DNA of 64,000 nucleotides from Planomonospora sp. ID82291 (GTDB lineage: Bacteria > Actinomycetota > Actinomycetes > Streptosporangiales > Streptosporangiaceae), in NCBI RefSeq assembly GCF_015711645.1, contig NZ_JABTEX010000001.1, positions 248,001 through 312,000 of the forward strand. Reading direction: 5' to 3'. Position 1 is the first letter of the stretch. Each line of letters opens with the position of its first letter. Under the pieces are notes generated by a model. That model had not been told where the DNA came from. It worked only from the letters and a program-made list of their open reading frames with translations, and searched no databases. Below, in pieces: positions 23,365 to 31,519 of this stretch. The position numbers were made by a program, and so were the translations under genes.

Positions 23365-23535
23365 GCGGCCCTACTACCCGCGATTTCCTGACTTCATGTG
23401 GCCGGAGGGACGGATGGGGCGCGCGCGGCGTGTGCGGAGGGCCTCGCCGCCGGGGATCCGTCTTCCCCGGCGGCGAGGGGCTCATCGGGCGGACGGCGGG
23501 CGGGGCCGCCCTCCGGCCCGCGGCCCGCGGGACGC

Positions 23536-23556
23536 GGGACACGGGACACGGGACAC
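23536..23556. repeat. 7-bp tandem repeat, three copies
   Basis: GGGACAC is repeated three times, followed by alternating CCGCGGGG units, in the 259-bp gap between narK and the chitinase gene. No gene is visible in this gap. Confidence 0.7.
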
Positions 23557-23587
23557 GGGGCCGCGGGGCCGCGGCCCGCGCTCCCGG

Positions 23588-23620
23588 ACGCGGGGCCGCA
23601 CCCGGGGTGCGGCCCCGCGT
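23588..23620 (-). terminator. Terminator hairpin after the chitinase gene
   Basis: A perfect 15-bp stem (23588-23602 with 23606-23620) and a 3-nt loop begins 4 bp past the chitinase stop codon. It is the strongest hairpin in this stretch. Confidence 0.88.
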
Positions 23621-23623
23621 CCG

Positions 23624-25087
23624 CTAGAAGCCGGCGGTGATCCGGGTGAACTCCCAGTCGGCCTGGGAGATGCCGCTGCAGTTGGAGGTCACGCCGCCGC
23701 CGGGGCAGCCGCGGTCGCGGTTGACCGACCAGTAGGCCAGCCGGGTGAGGCCCTTGGACTTCGCCCAGTCGGTGATCTGCCGCCAGGTGGCGGGGGTGGT
23801 CAGCTCCTGCTGGTCGGACAGGCCGTTCATGCCGGAGATGCCCATGCGGGCGTAGGCCTGCGCGTCGCTCCAGCCGTGGGCGGCCTTGAGCGCGTTCTTC
23901 AGGCCCTCGGCCGCGTTGACGGTGTCGCGGTAGATGTCGGAGGCGCCGAAGTCGAACGGCATGATCGTGTAGTTGTCGATCGGCACGTTCAGCGCCCTGG
24001 CCTGGTTGATCAGGCGCAGGCCGTGCGTGTTCGGGCCGGTGGTGGTGGTGCCGAAGGTCACCACGACCTTGACGTTCGGGTTGTTCTGCTTGACGATCTT
24101 CAGGCCGTTGAGGATGCGGTCCTGGACGGTGTGGTTCTCGAACTCGTCGGTGTTCTCGATGTCGAAGTCGACCACGGCCGGGCCGACGGCGTCGATGACC
24201 TGCTGCACGGCGCCGGCGAAGGCCTGCGGGGTGGCGCAGTTCGGGCCGAGCTTGTTGCCCTGCCAGCCGCCGAAGGAGATCTGCACGCTGCCGCCCGCGG
24301 CCTTGATCTGCGAGATCGCCTGCGCGTCGGCGCCGCCGGTCAGCGGCCGGTTGCCGTCCCAGGCGGGGGTGCAGCCGCCGCTGGACAGGATGAACGCCAT
24401 GGTGAAGGACGTGACGCCGGTGGCGCTCATCACCGCGGCGGGGCTGGGCGGGTTGCCCCAGCCCATGTAGAGGTACGGCGCGCCGGGCATCCTCCCGCCG
24501 GGCTGCGGGTCGACGCAGCCGTCGGTGGTGACGGTGACCGGACCGCTCGCGGCCGACTCGCCCTGGGCGTTGTAGGCCTTGACCGTGTAGGTGTGCGTGG
24601 TGCACGCGCCCAGGCCGGAGACCGTGGCGCCGGTCCCGGCGGTCTGGGCGCGCTGGGCGCCGCCCTCGTAGACCCGGTAGCCGGACACGGTGCCGGACGA
24701 GGCGTTCCACGCCAGGGAGATCGAGTTCCCGGTCTTCCCGGTCGAGTGGAGGTTCGCGGGGGCGCCGGGCACGCCGGGCTGCGGGGTGGGGTCGCCGCCG
24801 GTGACGCGCCTCCACAGCGCGGGGACGTTCGGCGGCTCCCAGCCGGGCTGGGAGGTGTGGCCCTGGACCGCCTCGTAGTCGGCGCCGCCGTAGGTCACCC
24901 GGGCGCCGGTGGCGTAGGCCGTCCACGCCTGCCACGGAGCGGCGGCGGACACGGCGCTCCTTCGGAGGGCGGTGTCCGCCGGGACGGCGGCGGTGGCGGA
25001 GTTCGCGGTGGCGGCGCCGGCGGTGAGCGCGGCGGAGGCCGTCGCCACGGCGGCGAGCAGGACCAGGGGGGTGCGTCGTCGTCTCAT
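23624..25087 (-). CDS. Secreted GH18 chitinase with CBM5/12 and FnIII domains
   Basis: A 487-residue secreted enzyme. Residues 1-30 form a signal peptide (MRRRRTPLVLLAAV... AATANS). Residues 50-95 form a carbohydrate-binding module of the CBM5/12 type (WQAWTAYATGARVTYGGADYEAVQGHTSQPGWEP). Residues 105-190 are a fibronectin type III domain. The GH18 catalytic domain fills residues 200-487, with the acid/base Glu311 in the DFDIE motif (Asp307, Asp309). It would hydrolyse chitin beta-1,4 bonds with retention. AGGAAGG precedes the ATG. Closest in layout to actinomycete chitinases of the ChiC/ChiD (bacterial GH18) type. Confidence 0.95.
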   Translation of the reverse strand: MRRRRTPLVLLAAVATASAALTAGAATANSATAAVPADTALRRSAVSAAAPWQAWTAYATGARVTYGGADYEAVQGHTSQPGWEPPNVPALWRRVTGGDPTPQPGVPGAPANLHSTGKTGNSISLAWNASSGTVSGYRVYEGGAQRAQTAGTGATVSGLGACTTHTYTVKAYNAQGESAASGPVTVTTDGCVDPQPGGRMPGAPYLYMGWGNPPSPAAVMSATGVTSFTMAFILSSGGCTPAWDGNRPLTGGADAQAISQIKAAGGSVQISFGGWQGNKLGPNCATPQAFAGAVQQVIDAVGPAVVDFDIENTDEFENHTVQDRILNGLKIVKQNNPNVKVVVTFGTTTTGPNTHGLRLINQARALNVPIDNYTIMPFDFGASDIYRDTVNAAEGLKNALKAAHGWSDAQAYARMGISGMNGLSDQQELTTPATWRQITDWAKSKGLTRLAYWSVNRDRGCPGGGVTSNCSGISQADWEFTRITAGF

Positions 25088-25598
25088 GGGCCTTCCTGGG
25101 GGAGGGTCGCGGGATGCGGCTTGACGGTCGTGGAGAGGTTCCCGTCGTCCGAGGCGTTCCGGTTGCCCGGCCCGGCGGGAGGCGACCGTACGGCTTGCGC
25201 CCCGCCGGGGATCCCCGGTCGGGGGTCGGGGAGGGCGGGGCGCGAGCCGTACGGCGGGGAGGGCCCGCGCCCGCGGATGCAGGAGGGCGGGGTGCGGGCC
25301 GTGGTTCCGGGTGACGGTGCGGCTGGGTCCGCGCCGACGCGGACCCCGGTCGGCGCGGACCCGGCCGGCGCGGACCCGGTCGGCGTCGGCGGCGGCCGGG
25401 GAGGTTTTCCCGCTTGTCAGGTCGTGTCAGGGGCAGGGGTGCGCCGCGGTCGCCCCCACCGCGGCCAGGCCGGGGCGATGCGGCGGATCGACCTGGCGGG
25501 CAGACGGGGACCGCGACTCCGGAGACCGGATTTACGCAGGTGGACGAGGGTCAAGGGGGGTGCGAACGGGTCACGGCCACTCCCATTCGATTCTTCTT
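25088..25598. other. Gene-free GC-rich region upstream of the chitinase
   Basis: About 510 bp with no gene I can support on either strand. It holds an imperfect 15-bp direct repeat (GCGCGGACCCGGTCG-like, about three copies at 25334-25390) and several TACGG/CCGTA pairs. Open frames crossing it lack ribosome sites and normal codon bias. It is probably leader or regulatory DNA of the chitinase gene. Confidence 0.6.
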
Positions 25599-25615
25599 TT
25601 AGGAAAGTTTCCTAA
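25599..25615. promoter_or_regulatory. Perfect 17-bp palindrome, candidate repressor operator
   Basis: TTAGGAAA-G-TTTCCTAA, an 8+1+8 perfect inverted repeat, in an AT-richer island. It lies 512 bp upstream of the chitinase and 197 bp upstream of leuE. The AGGAAA/TTTCCT form resembles operators of ROK-family sugar repressors; that link is inference. It is unlike the DasR site found before many Streptomyces chitinases. Confidence 0.65.
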
Positions 25616-25811
25616 GAGTTGTGGTGATCGTAGCCTTGACAACGGGCCTCCACAAGACCCAAAGAAAGCGGTTTTCCCGTGCCGGACCGCTCGCGCCGGC
25701 GACCCCTCCCGCGCCCCGCGCACGGGGCCCGCGGGCAGGGCATCGGACCGGTGAGCGGCCTGGTGGGAGTACGGTGATGAGGCCTTCCGCTTCACCCCAG
25801 GAGCACCGCAT

Positions 25812-26489
25812 ATGTTCTTCGGCATCACCGACCTGTGGACCTACGTCGCCGGTGCGTTCTTCATCGTCCTGCTGCCCGGCCCGAACTCCCTGTACGTCCT
25901 GGCCACCGCCGCCCGGCACGGGGTGGCGCGCGGCTACCGGGGCGCGGCCGGGGTGTTCGTGGGCGACACGGTCCTGATGGCCCTCGCCGCGGCCGGGGCC
26001 GCCTCGGTGCTGACGACGACGCCGCTGCTGTTCACCGCCGTCAAGTACGCGGGCGCGGCCTACCTGGCGTGGATGGGCCTGCAGATGCTGCGCGGCGCCT
26101 GGCGGTCGCGGCGGGCCCCGCAGGACGTGCGGGCCGAGGAGGCCGCGCGGGCGGTGGCGGAGACGGGCAGGGAGACGGGGAGGGAGACCGACCCGTTCCG
26201 CAGGGCGCTCCTGGTCAGCCTGCTCAACCCGAAGGCGATCCTCTTCTTCATCTCCTTCTTCATCCAGTTCGTGGACCCCGCCTACTCCCGTCCCGCCCTG
26301 TCGTTCCTGATCCTCGGCGCCATCCTGCAGATCTTCAGCATGCTCTACCTGACCGCGCTGATCTTCGGCGGCACCTACCTCGCCGCGCAGTTCCGGCGGC
26401 GCCGCCGGCTGGCCGCGCTCCTCACCGCCACCGCGGGCATCCTGTTCGTCGGCTTCGGCGCGAGGCTGGCCACCGCGTCGCTCGGCTGA
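25812..26489 (+). CDS. leuE: LysE/RhtB-type amino acid exporter, LeuE-like
   Basis: A 225-residue, six-helix exporter. The N-terminus WTYVAGAFFIVLLPGPNSLYVL carries the PGP motif of the LysE family, and the order of motifs (GVFVGDTVLM, YAGAAYLAWMG, SLLNPKAILFFISFFIQFV, LFVGFGARLA) follows E. coli LeuE closely. LeuE exports leucine and other neutral amino acids. A Glu/Arg-rich loop at about residues 100-130 is longer than usual. AGGAG precedes the ATG. The final codons lie inside a tandem repeat that copies the stop codon. Confidence 0.85.
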   Translation: MFFGITDLWTYVAGAFFIVLLPGPNSLYVLATAARHGVARGYRGAAGVFVGDTVLMALAAAGAASVLTTTPLLFTAVKYAGAAYLAWMGLQMLRGAWRSRRAPQDVRAEEAARAVAETGRETGRETDPFRRALLVSLLNPKAILFFISFFIQFVDPAYSRPALSFLILGAILQIFSMLYLTALIFGGTYLAAQFRRRRRLAALLTATAGILFVGFGARLATASLG

Positions 26490-26566
26490 CCCGCGCCGCC
26501 CGGCCGACCCGCGCCGCCCGGCCGACCCGCGTCGCTCGGCTGACCCGCGCCGCCCGGCCGACCCGC
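26477..26566. repeat. 18-bp tandem repeat over the leuE stop codon
   Basis: Five uninterrupted 18-bp units beginning in the last codons of leuE (26477, 26495, 26513, 26531, 26549). Two versions alternate as A-B-B-A-B: A is GTCGCTCGGCTGACCCGC, B is GCCGCCCGGCCGACCCGC. Unit A carries the leuE TGA, which therefore recurs downstream. Confidence 0.92.
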
Positions 26567-26714
26567 GCCGGTCCCCGGTCCCGCGGCCGGGTGCGGGCGG
26601 AGACCTCCCTCCTCCGGAAAAGCGCCCGTCCCGGAACCGTCACCCATCGGGCATGGTTGCCTCATTGCCTCCTTTGCACTCGCGGCCGTCGGGTAGCGTG
26701 AGTCGCCGATCCAC

Positions 26715-26800
26715 ACGGAAGTGACCCTTCCGTAAGCCCATGTGACATTCCCGGCATGTCTGGCAGTCAGGTGCCGGGGTAGGCACCGGTCCTGCCGGTG
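26715..26800 (+). promoter_or_regulatory. Two small inverted repeats in the gap before the VC0807-like gene
   Basis: The 340-bp gap after leuE holds, beyond the 18-bp repeats, ACGGAAG-N5-CTTCCGT (26715-26733) and CACCGG-N5-CCGGTG (26784-26800). Either could be an operator or an RNA hairpin. No gene is visible in the gap. The start of the next gene lies 28 bp after the second repeat. Confidence 0.4.
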
Positions 26801-26828
26801 TCGTCATTCCGCCTTTCCGTGGAGTGTG

Positions 26829-27485
26829 ATGAACCACTCACCCGTCACCCTGCCCCGCCTCACCGCGCTGCTGCGGCAGGCGGTGCCGCGCCTGCTGGAG
26901 GGCGTCGTCGCCCCCCTCGCCGTCTTCTACACCGCCTTCGCCCTGCTCGGCGAGGTCGGCGGGATGGCGGCGGCGATGACCTGGGTGTACGCGGGGGTGG
27001 GCTGGCGGCTGGTGCGACGGGTCCCGGTGCCCGCGACGATGTACCTCGCCTCCCTGGCGATCACCCTGCGCGTGTTGGTCAGCCTCTGGTTCGGCGGGGC
27101 GCAGTTCTACTTCCTCCAGCCCGAACTGGGCACGATCTGCCTCAGCATGGTCTTCCTCGCCTCGGTGCGGCTCCGCCGGCCGCTGGCGCAGAAGCTCACG
27201 CTCGACTACGTCCACCTGCCCGCGGTGGTGCTGAAACACGAGCGGGTCCGCCGGTTCTTCGCCCGGATCACCCTGCTGTGGGCCTTCGTCCTGCTGGCCA
27301 ACTCCACGGTGAGCATCTGGCTGCTGATCCAGCAGTCGGTCGGCAGCCAGCTGCTGGTCGGCCCCTACCTGCTGATCCGCACCACGGCGGTCGCCGTGAT
27401 CACCGGCCTGGCCGCGGTCGTCTCCGTCTGCGCCTTCCGCCGGGTGCTGCGCCGCCTCCACCACGACCCGGTCCTCGCCGCCTGA
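26829..27485 (+). CDS. VC0807-family integral membrane protein
   Basis: A 218-residue protein with five or six membrane helices. It opens with LLRQAVPRLLEGVVAPLAVFYTAFALLG, a pattern shared by uncharacterised VC0807/DUF3159-like membrane proteins, and has the matching FLQPELGTICLSMVFLASV and ITLLWAFVLLANSTVSIWLL segments. No catalytic or transport motif is known for the family. The ATG at 26829 is preferred because GGAG lies 4-5 nt upstream; an earlier in-frame start lacks a site. It is convergent with the response regulator gene, 9 bp apart. Confidence 0.7.
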   Translation: MNHSPVTLPRLTALLRQAVPRLLEGVVAPLAVFYTAFALLGEVGGMAAAMTWVYAGVGWRLVRRVPVPATMYLASLAITLRVLVSLWFGGAQFYFLQPELGTICLSMVFLASVRLRRPLAQKLTLDYVHLPAVVLKHERVRRFFARITLLWAFVLLANSTVSIWLLIQQSVGSQLLVGPYLLIRTTAVAVITGLAAVVSVCAFRRVLRRLHHDPVLAA

Positions 27486-27494
27486 CGCGTCCGG

Positions 27495-28160
27495 TCAGCC
27501 GCTCATCTCCGGGTCGAGCAGTCCCGCCTCGTAGGCCCGGATCGCCGCCTGGACCCGGTTCCGGGCGCCCAGCCGGGTGAGGATCGCGCTCACGTGGGCC
27601 TTCACCGTCCCCTCCACCAGGTGGAGCCGACGGGCGATCTGCGCGTTGGACAGGCCCGCACCGAGCAGCGTCAGCACCTCCCGCTCGCGGGGGGTGAGCC
27701 CGTCGATCCGGTCACGGGCCGCCGCCGCCCGGGCCAGCCGGCCGCCGGCGAGCTCGGCGATGACCCGGCGGGCGATCCGCGGCGAGAGGTAGGCCGCGCC
27801 CTCCGCGGCGGCGCGGATCCCGGCCAGCAGCTCGCGCGGGTCCCCCGCCTTGAGCAGGAACCCCGCGGCGCCCCCGCTCAGCGCCCGGGCGATGTACTCG
27901 TCCTCGCCGAACGTGGTCAGCATCAGCACGGCCGTCTCCGGCGCGACCCGGCGCAGCTCCTCGGCGGCCGCCAGCCCGTCCAGGCGGGGCATCCGGATGT
28001 CGAGCAGGGCGACGTCGGGGCGGTGCGCGAGCACCAGGTCGACCGCCGCCCTCCCGTCGCCCGCCTCGGCGACCACCTCGATCTCCGGGTCGGCGGTCAG
28101 GATGGCCCGCACCCCCGCCCGGATCATGGCCTCGTCGTCGGCCAGCACCACCTTGATCAT
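27495..28160 (-). CDS. NarL/FixJ-type response regulator
   Basis: A 221-residue two-domain regulator. The receiver domain (1-120) has the acidic pair DD at 8-9, phosphorylation site Asp54 (ALLDIRMPR), Thr in LMLTTF and Lys in LLKAGDP. The C-terminal LuxR-type helix-turn-helix is at about 155-210 (GLTPREREVLTLLGAGLSNAQIARRLHLVEGTVKAHVSAIL). The start overlaps the kinase stop by 4 nt, so the two form a two-component pair. Target genes are unknown; dedA is a candidate neighbour. Confidence 0.95.
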   Translation of the reverse strand: MIKVVLADDEAMIRAGVRAILTADPEIEVVAEAGDGRAAVDLVLAHRPDVALLDIRMPRLDGLAAAEELRRVAPETAVLMLTTFGEDEYIARALSGGAAGFLLKAGDPRELLAGIRAAAEGAAYLSPRIARRVIAELAGGRLARAAAARDRIDGLTPREREVLTLLGAGLSNAQIARRLHLVEGTVKAHVSAILTRLGARNRVQAAIRAYEAGLLDPEMSG

Positions 28161-29431
28161 CGTGCTCGGTTCTCCTCTCGGGCGCTCTTCTCACGGCTGC
28201 TCTGCTCGCCGAGGTCCGTTCCGTGGAGATCCGTCCCCGCGCTCCCCTCCGGAGGGCATGCCGCGGCGGCGTCCTCCCCGGGGAATCGCGCGGCGATCCG
28301 GAAGCCGCCCGCATGCGGGGCCGCCTCGAACGTGCCGCCCGCGAGCCGTACGCGCTCGCGCAGCCCCATCAGGCCCAGCCCGCCGCCGGACGGGCGTGCG
28401 GCCGGGGCCGTCGCGCCGCCGGGCGCGGGGTTGGTCACGGTCAGCTCGATCCCGCCGGGCCCGGCGGCCGCCTCGACCGCCACCGGGGCGCCGGGCGCGT
28501 GCTTGGCGACGTTGGTCAGCGCCTCCTGGACGATCCGGCAGGCCGTGCGGTCGCGGAGCCCGCCGTCACCGCGCAGTTCCACTCGCATGCCCGAATCCCG
28601 CGCCCGGTCCACGATCCCGGCGACGCTCTCGGCGGCCGGGGCCAGCGGCGCCTCGCCCTCCTCGCGCAGGACGCCGATGACCCGGCGGAGGCGCTCGGTG
28701 GTGTCGGCGGCGGCGGCCCGCAGCTCCCCCGCCGCCCGGCGGTGCCGTTCGTCCAGGTCGGGCGCCATCTCCAGGGCGGCGGCCCGCAGGGCGATCAGCG
28801 CCAGGTCGTGGCCGATCGAATCGTGCATGTCCTGGGCGATCCGGTTGCGCTCGCGGAGCCGGACCTGGCCGGCCACCAGGCGCCGTTCCCGGTCGTGCGC
28901 CTCGGCGCGCTGGCGCAGCAGCAGGCCGGCCGACCAGGGCAGGACCGCGCTGAACAGCACGCCGGACAGGGCGGGGAGCCAGAATCCGGAGACCGAGGGG
29001 TCGGGCTCCGGCCCGCAGGAGACGGCCAGGGCGCACAGGGCTCCCGTGCCCAGGATCGCGGAGTAGGCCAGCGCGGCGGGGCGGGCGCGGGCCGTCCGGC
29101 GGCCGACCCGGAAGCTGAAGGCCGCGATCGCGAGGGTGAACCCGTTCAGCGGGCCCAGCCTCACCGTCTCGCCGATCCACGAGAGCCGCGCGGTGGCCAC
29201 CCCGTACCCGAGGTCCAGCGAGCCCGCGGCCAGAACCGCCAGCGCCGCGGCGAGCGGGGCCCGGCGGCGGGCGAGCACCGCGACCGCCAGGATCACCGCG
29301 CCCGCCGAGACCCCCCGCGCCCAGCCGTCCGAGGCCTCCCACCAGGCGATGAACGGCGGGGACGCGAGCAGCGGAGCGCACAGGACCGCCCAGAGCGGCA
29401 GGTCCCGCCGGACCCGTGGGGGGATCGTCAC
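28157..29431 (-). CDS. Membrane sensor histidine kinase, HisKA_3 type
   Basis: A 424-residue kinase. Four to six membrane helices fill residues 12-172, with no large extracytoplasmic domain. The HisKA_3 box DMHDSIGHDL carries phospho-acceptor His203. The ATPase domain (about 290-385) has the N box (VQEALTNVAKHAPG) and G box (GGGLGLMGLRERV). The C-terminus is charged. The GTG at 29431 is chosen because membrane helices start soon after. No Shine-Dalgarno is evident; TACCGT ends 6 nt before the GTG, so a leaderless transcript is plausible. An inverted repeat covers the promoter region. Confidence 0.93.
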   Translation of the reverse strand: MTIPPRVRRDLPLWAVLCAPLLASPPFIAWWEASDGWARGVSAGAVILAVAVLARRRAPLAAALAVLAAGSLDLGYGVATARLSWIGETVRLGPLNGFTLAIAAFSFRVGRRTARARPAALAYSAILGTGALCALAVSCGPEPDPSVSGFWLPALSGVLFSAVLPWSAGLLLRQRAEAHDRERRLVAGQVRLRERNRIAQDMHDSIGHDLALIALRAAALEMAPDLDERHRRAAGELRAAAADTTERLRRVIGVLREEGEAPLAPAAESVAGIVDRARDSGMRVELRGDGGLRDRTACRIVQEALTNVAKHAPGAPVAVEAAAGPGGIELTVTNPAPGGATAPAARPSGGGLGLMGLRERVRLAGGTFEAAPHAGGFRIAARFPGEDAAAACPPEGSAGTDLHGTDLGEQSSREKSAREENRAR

Positions 29432-29440
29432 CCTGCGACG

Positions 29441-29467
29441 GTACAGGCGCGCCGATCGCGCCTGTAC
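29441..29467 (-). promoter_or_regulatory. 27-bp inverted repeat at the histidine kinase promoter
   Basis: GTACAGGCGC (29441-29450) and its exact complement GCGCCTGTAC (29458-29467) are separated by 7 bp, 9 bp upstream of the kinase GTG. It overlaps the -10 to -35 spacer of the putative leaderless promoter, so it is a good candidate operator for autoregulation. Confidence 0.65.
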
Positions 29468-29578
29468 CCCCGGAGGTGCCGGGCCTCCCCTGACGAAGGT
29501 CGGGGGTGCCGGGGGGCCGTTCGTGCGATGCCGCCGAGCCGGAGGAACCGGCAGAATCCATACCGTCGCCACGACGGA

Positions 29579-29598
29579 CCCCTGAGGGATCTCAGGGG
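29579..29598. promoter_or_regulatory. Inverted repeat between the kinase and dedA genes
   Basis: CCCCTGAG-GGAT-CTCAGGGG, perfect 8-bp arms, 96 bp upstream of dedA and 147 bp upstream of the divergent kinase. A CAGGGATC element also occurs about 20 bp further on and again upstream of the DMT gene. Confidence 0.55.
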
Positions 29599-29693
29599 CG
29601 CCGCGCCGCCGGTTCAGGGATCGCCCCGGTTGCCTGCGGGGCCGCGGGCCGTCAGTGTGCCCTGGCAGATCCCCCGACCCATGGAGCTTCGTC

Positions 29694-30335
29694 GTGACCC
29701 AAGCCATCCTCGACGCGGTCCAGCAGGCGATGGCCTCGCCCTGGATCTATCTGGTGCTGTTCGCGCTGGCGGTGCTCGACGGGTTCTTCCCGATCGTGCC
29801 CGCCGAGACGTCCCTCATCACGGCGGGCGTGTTCGCCGCCTCGACCGGCGCGCCCGACCTGGCCCCGGTGATCGCGGTGGGGGCGCTGGGCGCCTTCGTC
29901 GGCGACCACGTCTCCTACGTCATCGGCCGGACCGCCAACGGCCGCCTGCGCGGCGGCAGGCGGACGGGCAAGGCCTTCGCCTGGGCGGAGCGGGCGCTGG
30001 CCGAGCGGGGCGGACTCGTCCTGGTGGTCGCCCGCTACATCCCCGGCGGCCGGACGGCCTGCACCCTGACCATGGGCGCGGTGGCCTACCCCCGCCGCTC
30101 CTTCGCGCTCTTCGACGCGGTCGCCGCCGTCTCCTGGGCCGTCTACTCCGGCCTGATCGGCTACGTGGGCGGCGCCGCCTTCGAACACGACCCGCTCAGG
30201 GGCCTGCTGCTCGGTCTCGGCATCGCCGTGACGATCACCGTGGTCGTCGAGGCGGTCCGGTACCTGCGGCACCGCCGGGCCGGCTCCCGGAAGGAGGCCC
30301 ACCGGTCCGAACCGGCCCTCGCCGCCTCCGACTGA
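29694..30335 (+). CDS. DedA-family membrane protein
   Basis: A 213-residue DedA/SNARE-associated protein. It shows the family hallmarks LDGFFPIVPAETSLITAGVFA, GDHVSYVIGR and the basic/glycine motif VVARYIPGGRTACTLTMGAVAYPRRSFALFDAVAAVSWAVY. DedA proteins flip phospholipid or undecaprenyl phosphate headgroups and depend on the proton-motive force; that is family knowledge. The GTG at 29694 follows GGAG by 7 nt; an earlier in-frame GTG (29655) has no site. It is divergent from the two-component pair. Confidence 0.9.
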   Translation: MTQAILDAVQQAMASPWIYLVLFALAVLDGFFPIVPAETSLITAGVFAASTGAPDLAPVIAVGALGAFVGDHVSYVIGRTANGRLRGGRRTGKAFAWAERALAERGGLVLVVARYIPGGRTACTLTMGAVAYPRRSFALFDAVAAVSWAVYSGLIGYVGGAAFEHDPLRGLLLGLGIAVTITVVVEAVRYLRHRRAGSRKEAHRSEPALAASD

Positions 30336-30407
30336 CCCGCCTCCGACCGACCGGCCTCCGCCGGGCCGCGTGACGGCCCGGCGGTCCCGTGACGGCCCGG
30401 CGGTCCC
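30324..30407. repeat. Two tandem repeats at and after the dedA stop codon
   Basis: Three 15-bp units (30324, 30339, 30354) of GCCTCCGACTGACCC type start in the last codons of dedA; the first contains its TGA. Directly after, a perfect 19-bp unit GTGACGGCCCGGCGGTCCC occurs twice (30370-30388, 30389-30407). Confidence 0.88.
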
Positions 30408-30431
30408 TCGTCCCCTTCGGGGCGGATCTCA

Positions 30432-30461
30432 GGGATCTCCCGTGGAACTCAGGGAGATCCC
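30432..30461. promoter_or_regulatory. Inverted repeat upstream of the DMT transporter gene
   Basis: GGGATCTCCC (30432-30441) and GGGAGATCCC (30452-30461) are perfect 10-bp arms around a 10-bp spacer, 125 bp before the next start. Each arm is preceded by CTCA, giving a direct CTCAGGGA element that is also seen upstream of dedA. It could be an operator or an attenuating hairpin. Confidence 0.55.
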
Positions 30462-30586
30462 CCATGGTGCCGGCGTCCCCGGCCGCGGGACGCTGCCAGT
30501 GGTTCACCGGAAGACCTCGTCCGGACGCCTCCACGAGACGTCACGGTCATCTCGCCATGTCTTGATCTGCTCTGGGAGGAGTGCGC

Positions 30587-31417
30587 ATGACTGTGCTCGC
30601 AGCCGGACTGGCACTGGCGGGATCGCTGTTCTTCGCGCTGGGCGCGGCGCTGCAGCAGTTCGAGGCGGCCCGCGCGTCCGGTCCCGCGCTCCGCCGCCTG
30701 CTGCGCCGTCCCCGGTGGCTGCTCGGCGGTCTCGCGATCGGCGCGGGTACGGCCCTGCACATCGTCGCACTGAAGTACGGCCCGCTCACGGTGGTCCAGC
30801 CGATGGGCGTGGCCAGCCTCCTGTTCGCCCTGCCCTGCGCCGCCGCGCTGCGGCACCGCAGGCCCCGGCCCGCCGAGCTGGCCTCCGCAGCGGTGATCGC
30901 GATCGGGCTGATGGGCCTGGTCCTGGTGGTGCCCGAGCACGCCGGCTCGCCGTACCTCGGCACCGGGGAGGCGGCGGTCCTGCTCGGGGGCGCGGCCGCC
31001 GTCTCGCTGGTGCTGTGGGCCGCCGGCCGGCGGTCCTCCCCCGCCGCGCGGGCCGCGCTGTTCGCCACCGGGGCGGGCGTGCTGTACGGCGCGACCGCCA
31101 CGCTCGCCCGGGTCCTGGTCGACGGCAACTGGGAGCCGTGGTTCCTGGCGGCCGTCCCGGTGCCCGCCCTGCTCGCCCTCGTCCTGCTGCAGCGCGCCTA
31201 CGCCGTCGGCCACTTCGGCGTCGCGTTCGCCGCGCTGCAGGTGACCGACCCGCTCACCGCCGTCGCCTTCGGTGCCCTCCTGCTGGGCGAGCCCCTGCCC
31301 ACCGGGGCGGCGAGCACGCTCGTCGCCCTGGCGGCCGGGGCGCTCGCCGCCGCCGGGACCGTCGCCCTGGCCCGGACCACGCCGATGTCCCCCGCGCCCG
31401 ATCTGACGGCCCGATGA
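30587..31417 (+). CDS. DMT-superfamily membrane transporter
   Basis: A 276-residue protein with about nine or ten helices in the drug/metabolite transporter arrangement of two repeated halves (GLALAGSLFFALGAALQQFEAAR; later ALQVTDPLTAVAFGALLLGEPLPTG). The VVQPMGVASLLFALP and ALLLGEPLP segments are typical of actinobacterial DMT proteins distantly related to NIPA magnesium transporters. Substrate unknown. GGAGGAG precedes the ATG by 5 nt, so 30587 is preferred over a GTG six bases earlier. Confidence 0.8.
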   Translation: MTVLAAGLALAGSLFFALGAALQQFEAARASGPALRRLLRRPRWLLGGLAIGAGTALHIVALKYGPLTVVQPMGVASLLFALPCAAALRHRRPRPAELASAAVIAIGLMGLVLVVPEHAGSPYLGTGEAAVLLGGAAAVSLVLWAAGRRSSPAARAALFATGAGVLYGATATLARVLVDGNWEPWFLAAVPVPALLALVLLQRAYAVGHFGVAFAALQVTDPLTAVAFGALLLGEPLPTGAASTLVALAAGALAAAGTVALARTTPMSPAPDLTAR

Positions 31418-31519
31418 CCTCCGCCGGACCGAATGCACCCGCAAGCCCGACCGAATCATCGCGAACCCCTCCTCGACAGGCCCGATCCGCCTGAACCCCG
31501 ATGAACGGAGTCTCCCCCC

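Noticed and set aside
25088-25598. DasR operator before the chitinase gene
   Set aside because: No sequence close to the DasR palindrome was found; the only strong palindrome is of the AGGAAA/TTTCCT type.
26477-26566. CRISPR-like array in the 18-bp repeats after leuE
   Set aside because: Repeats are contiguous with no spacers, and no cas genes are present.
30336-30586. Mini-ykkC or other riboswitch before the DMT gene
   Set aside because: The hairpin there lacks ACGR loops and tandem architecture; it is better described as an inverted repeat.
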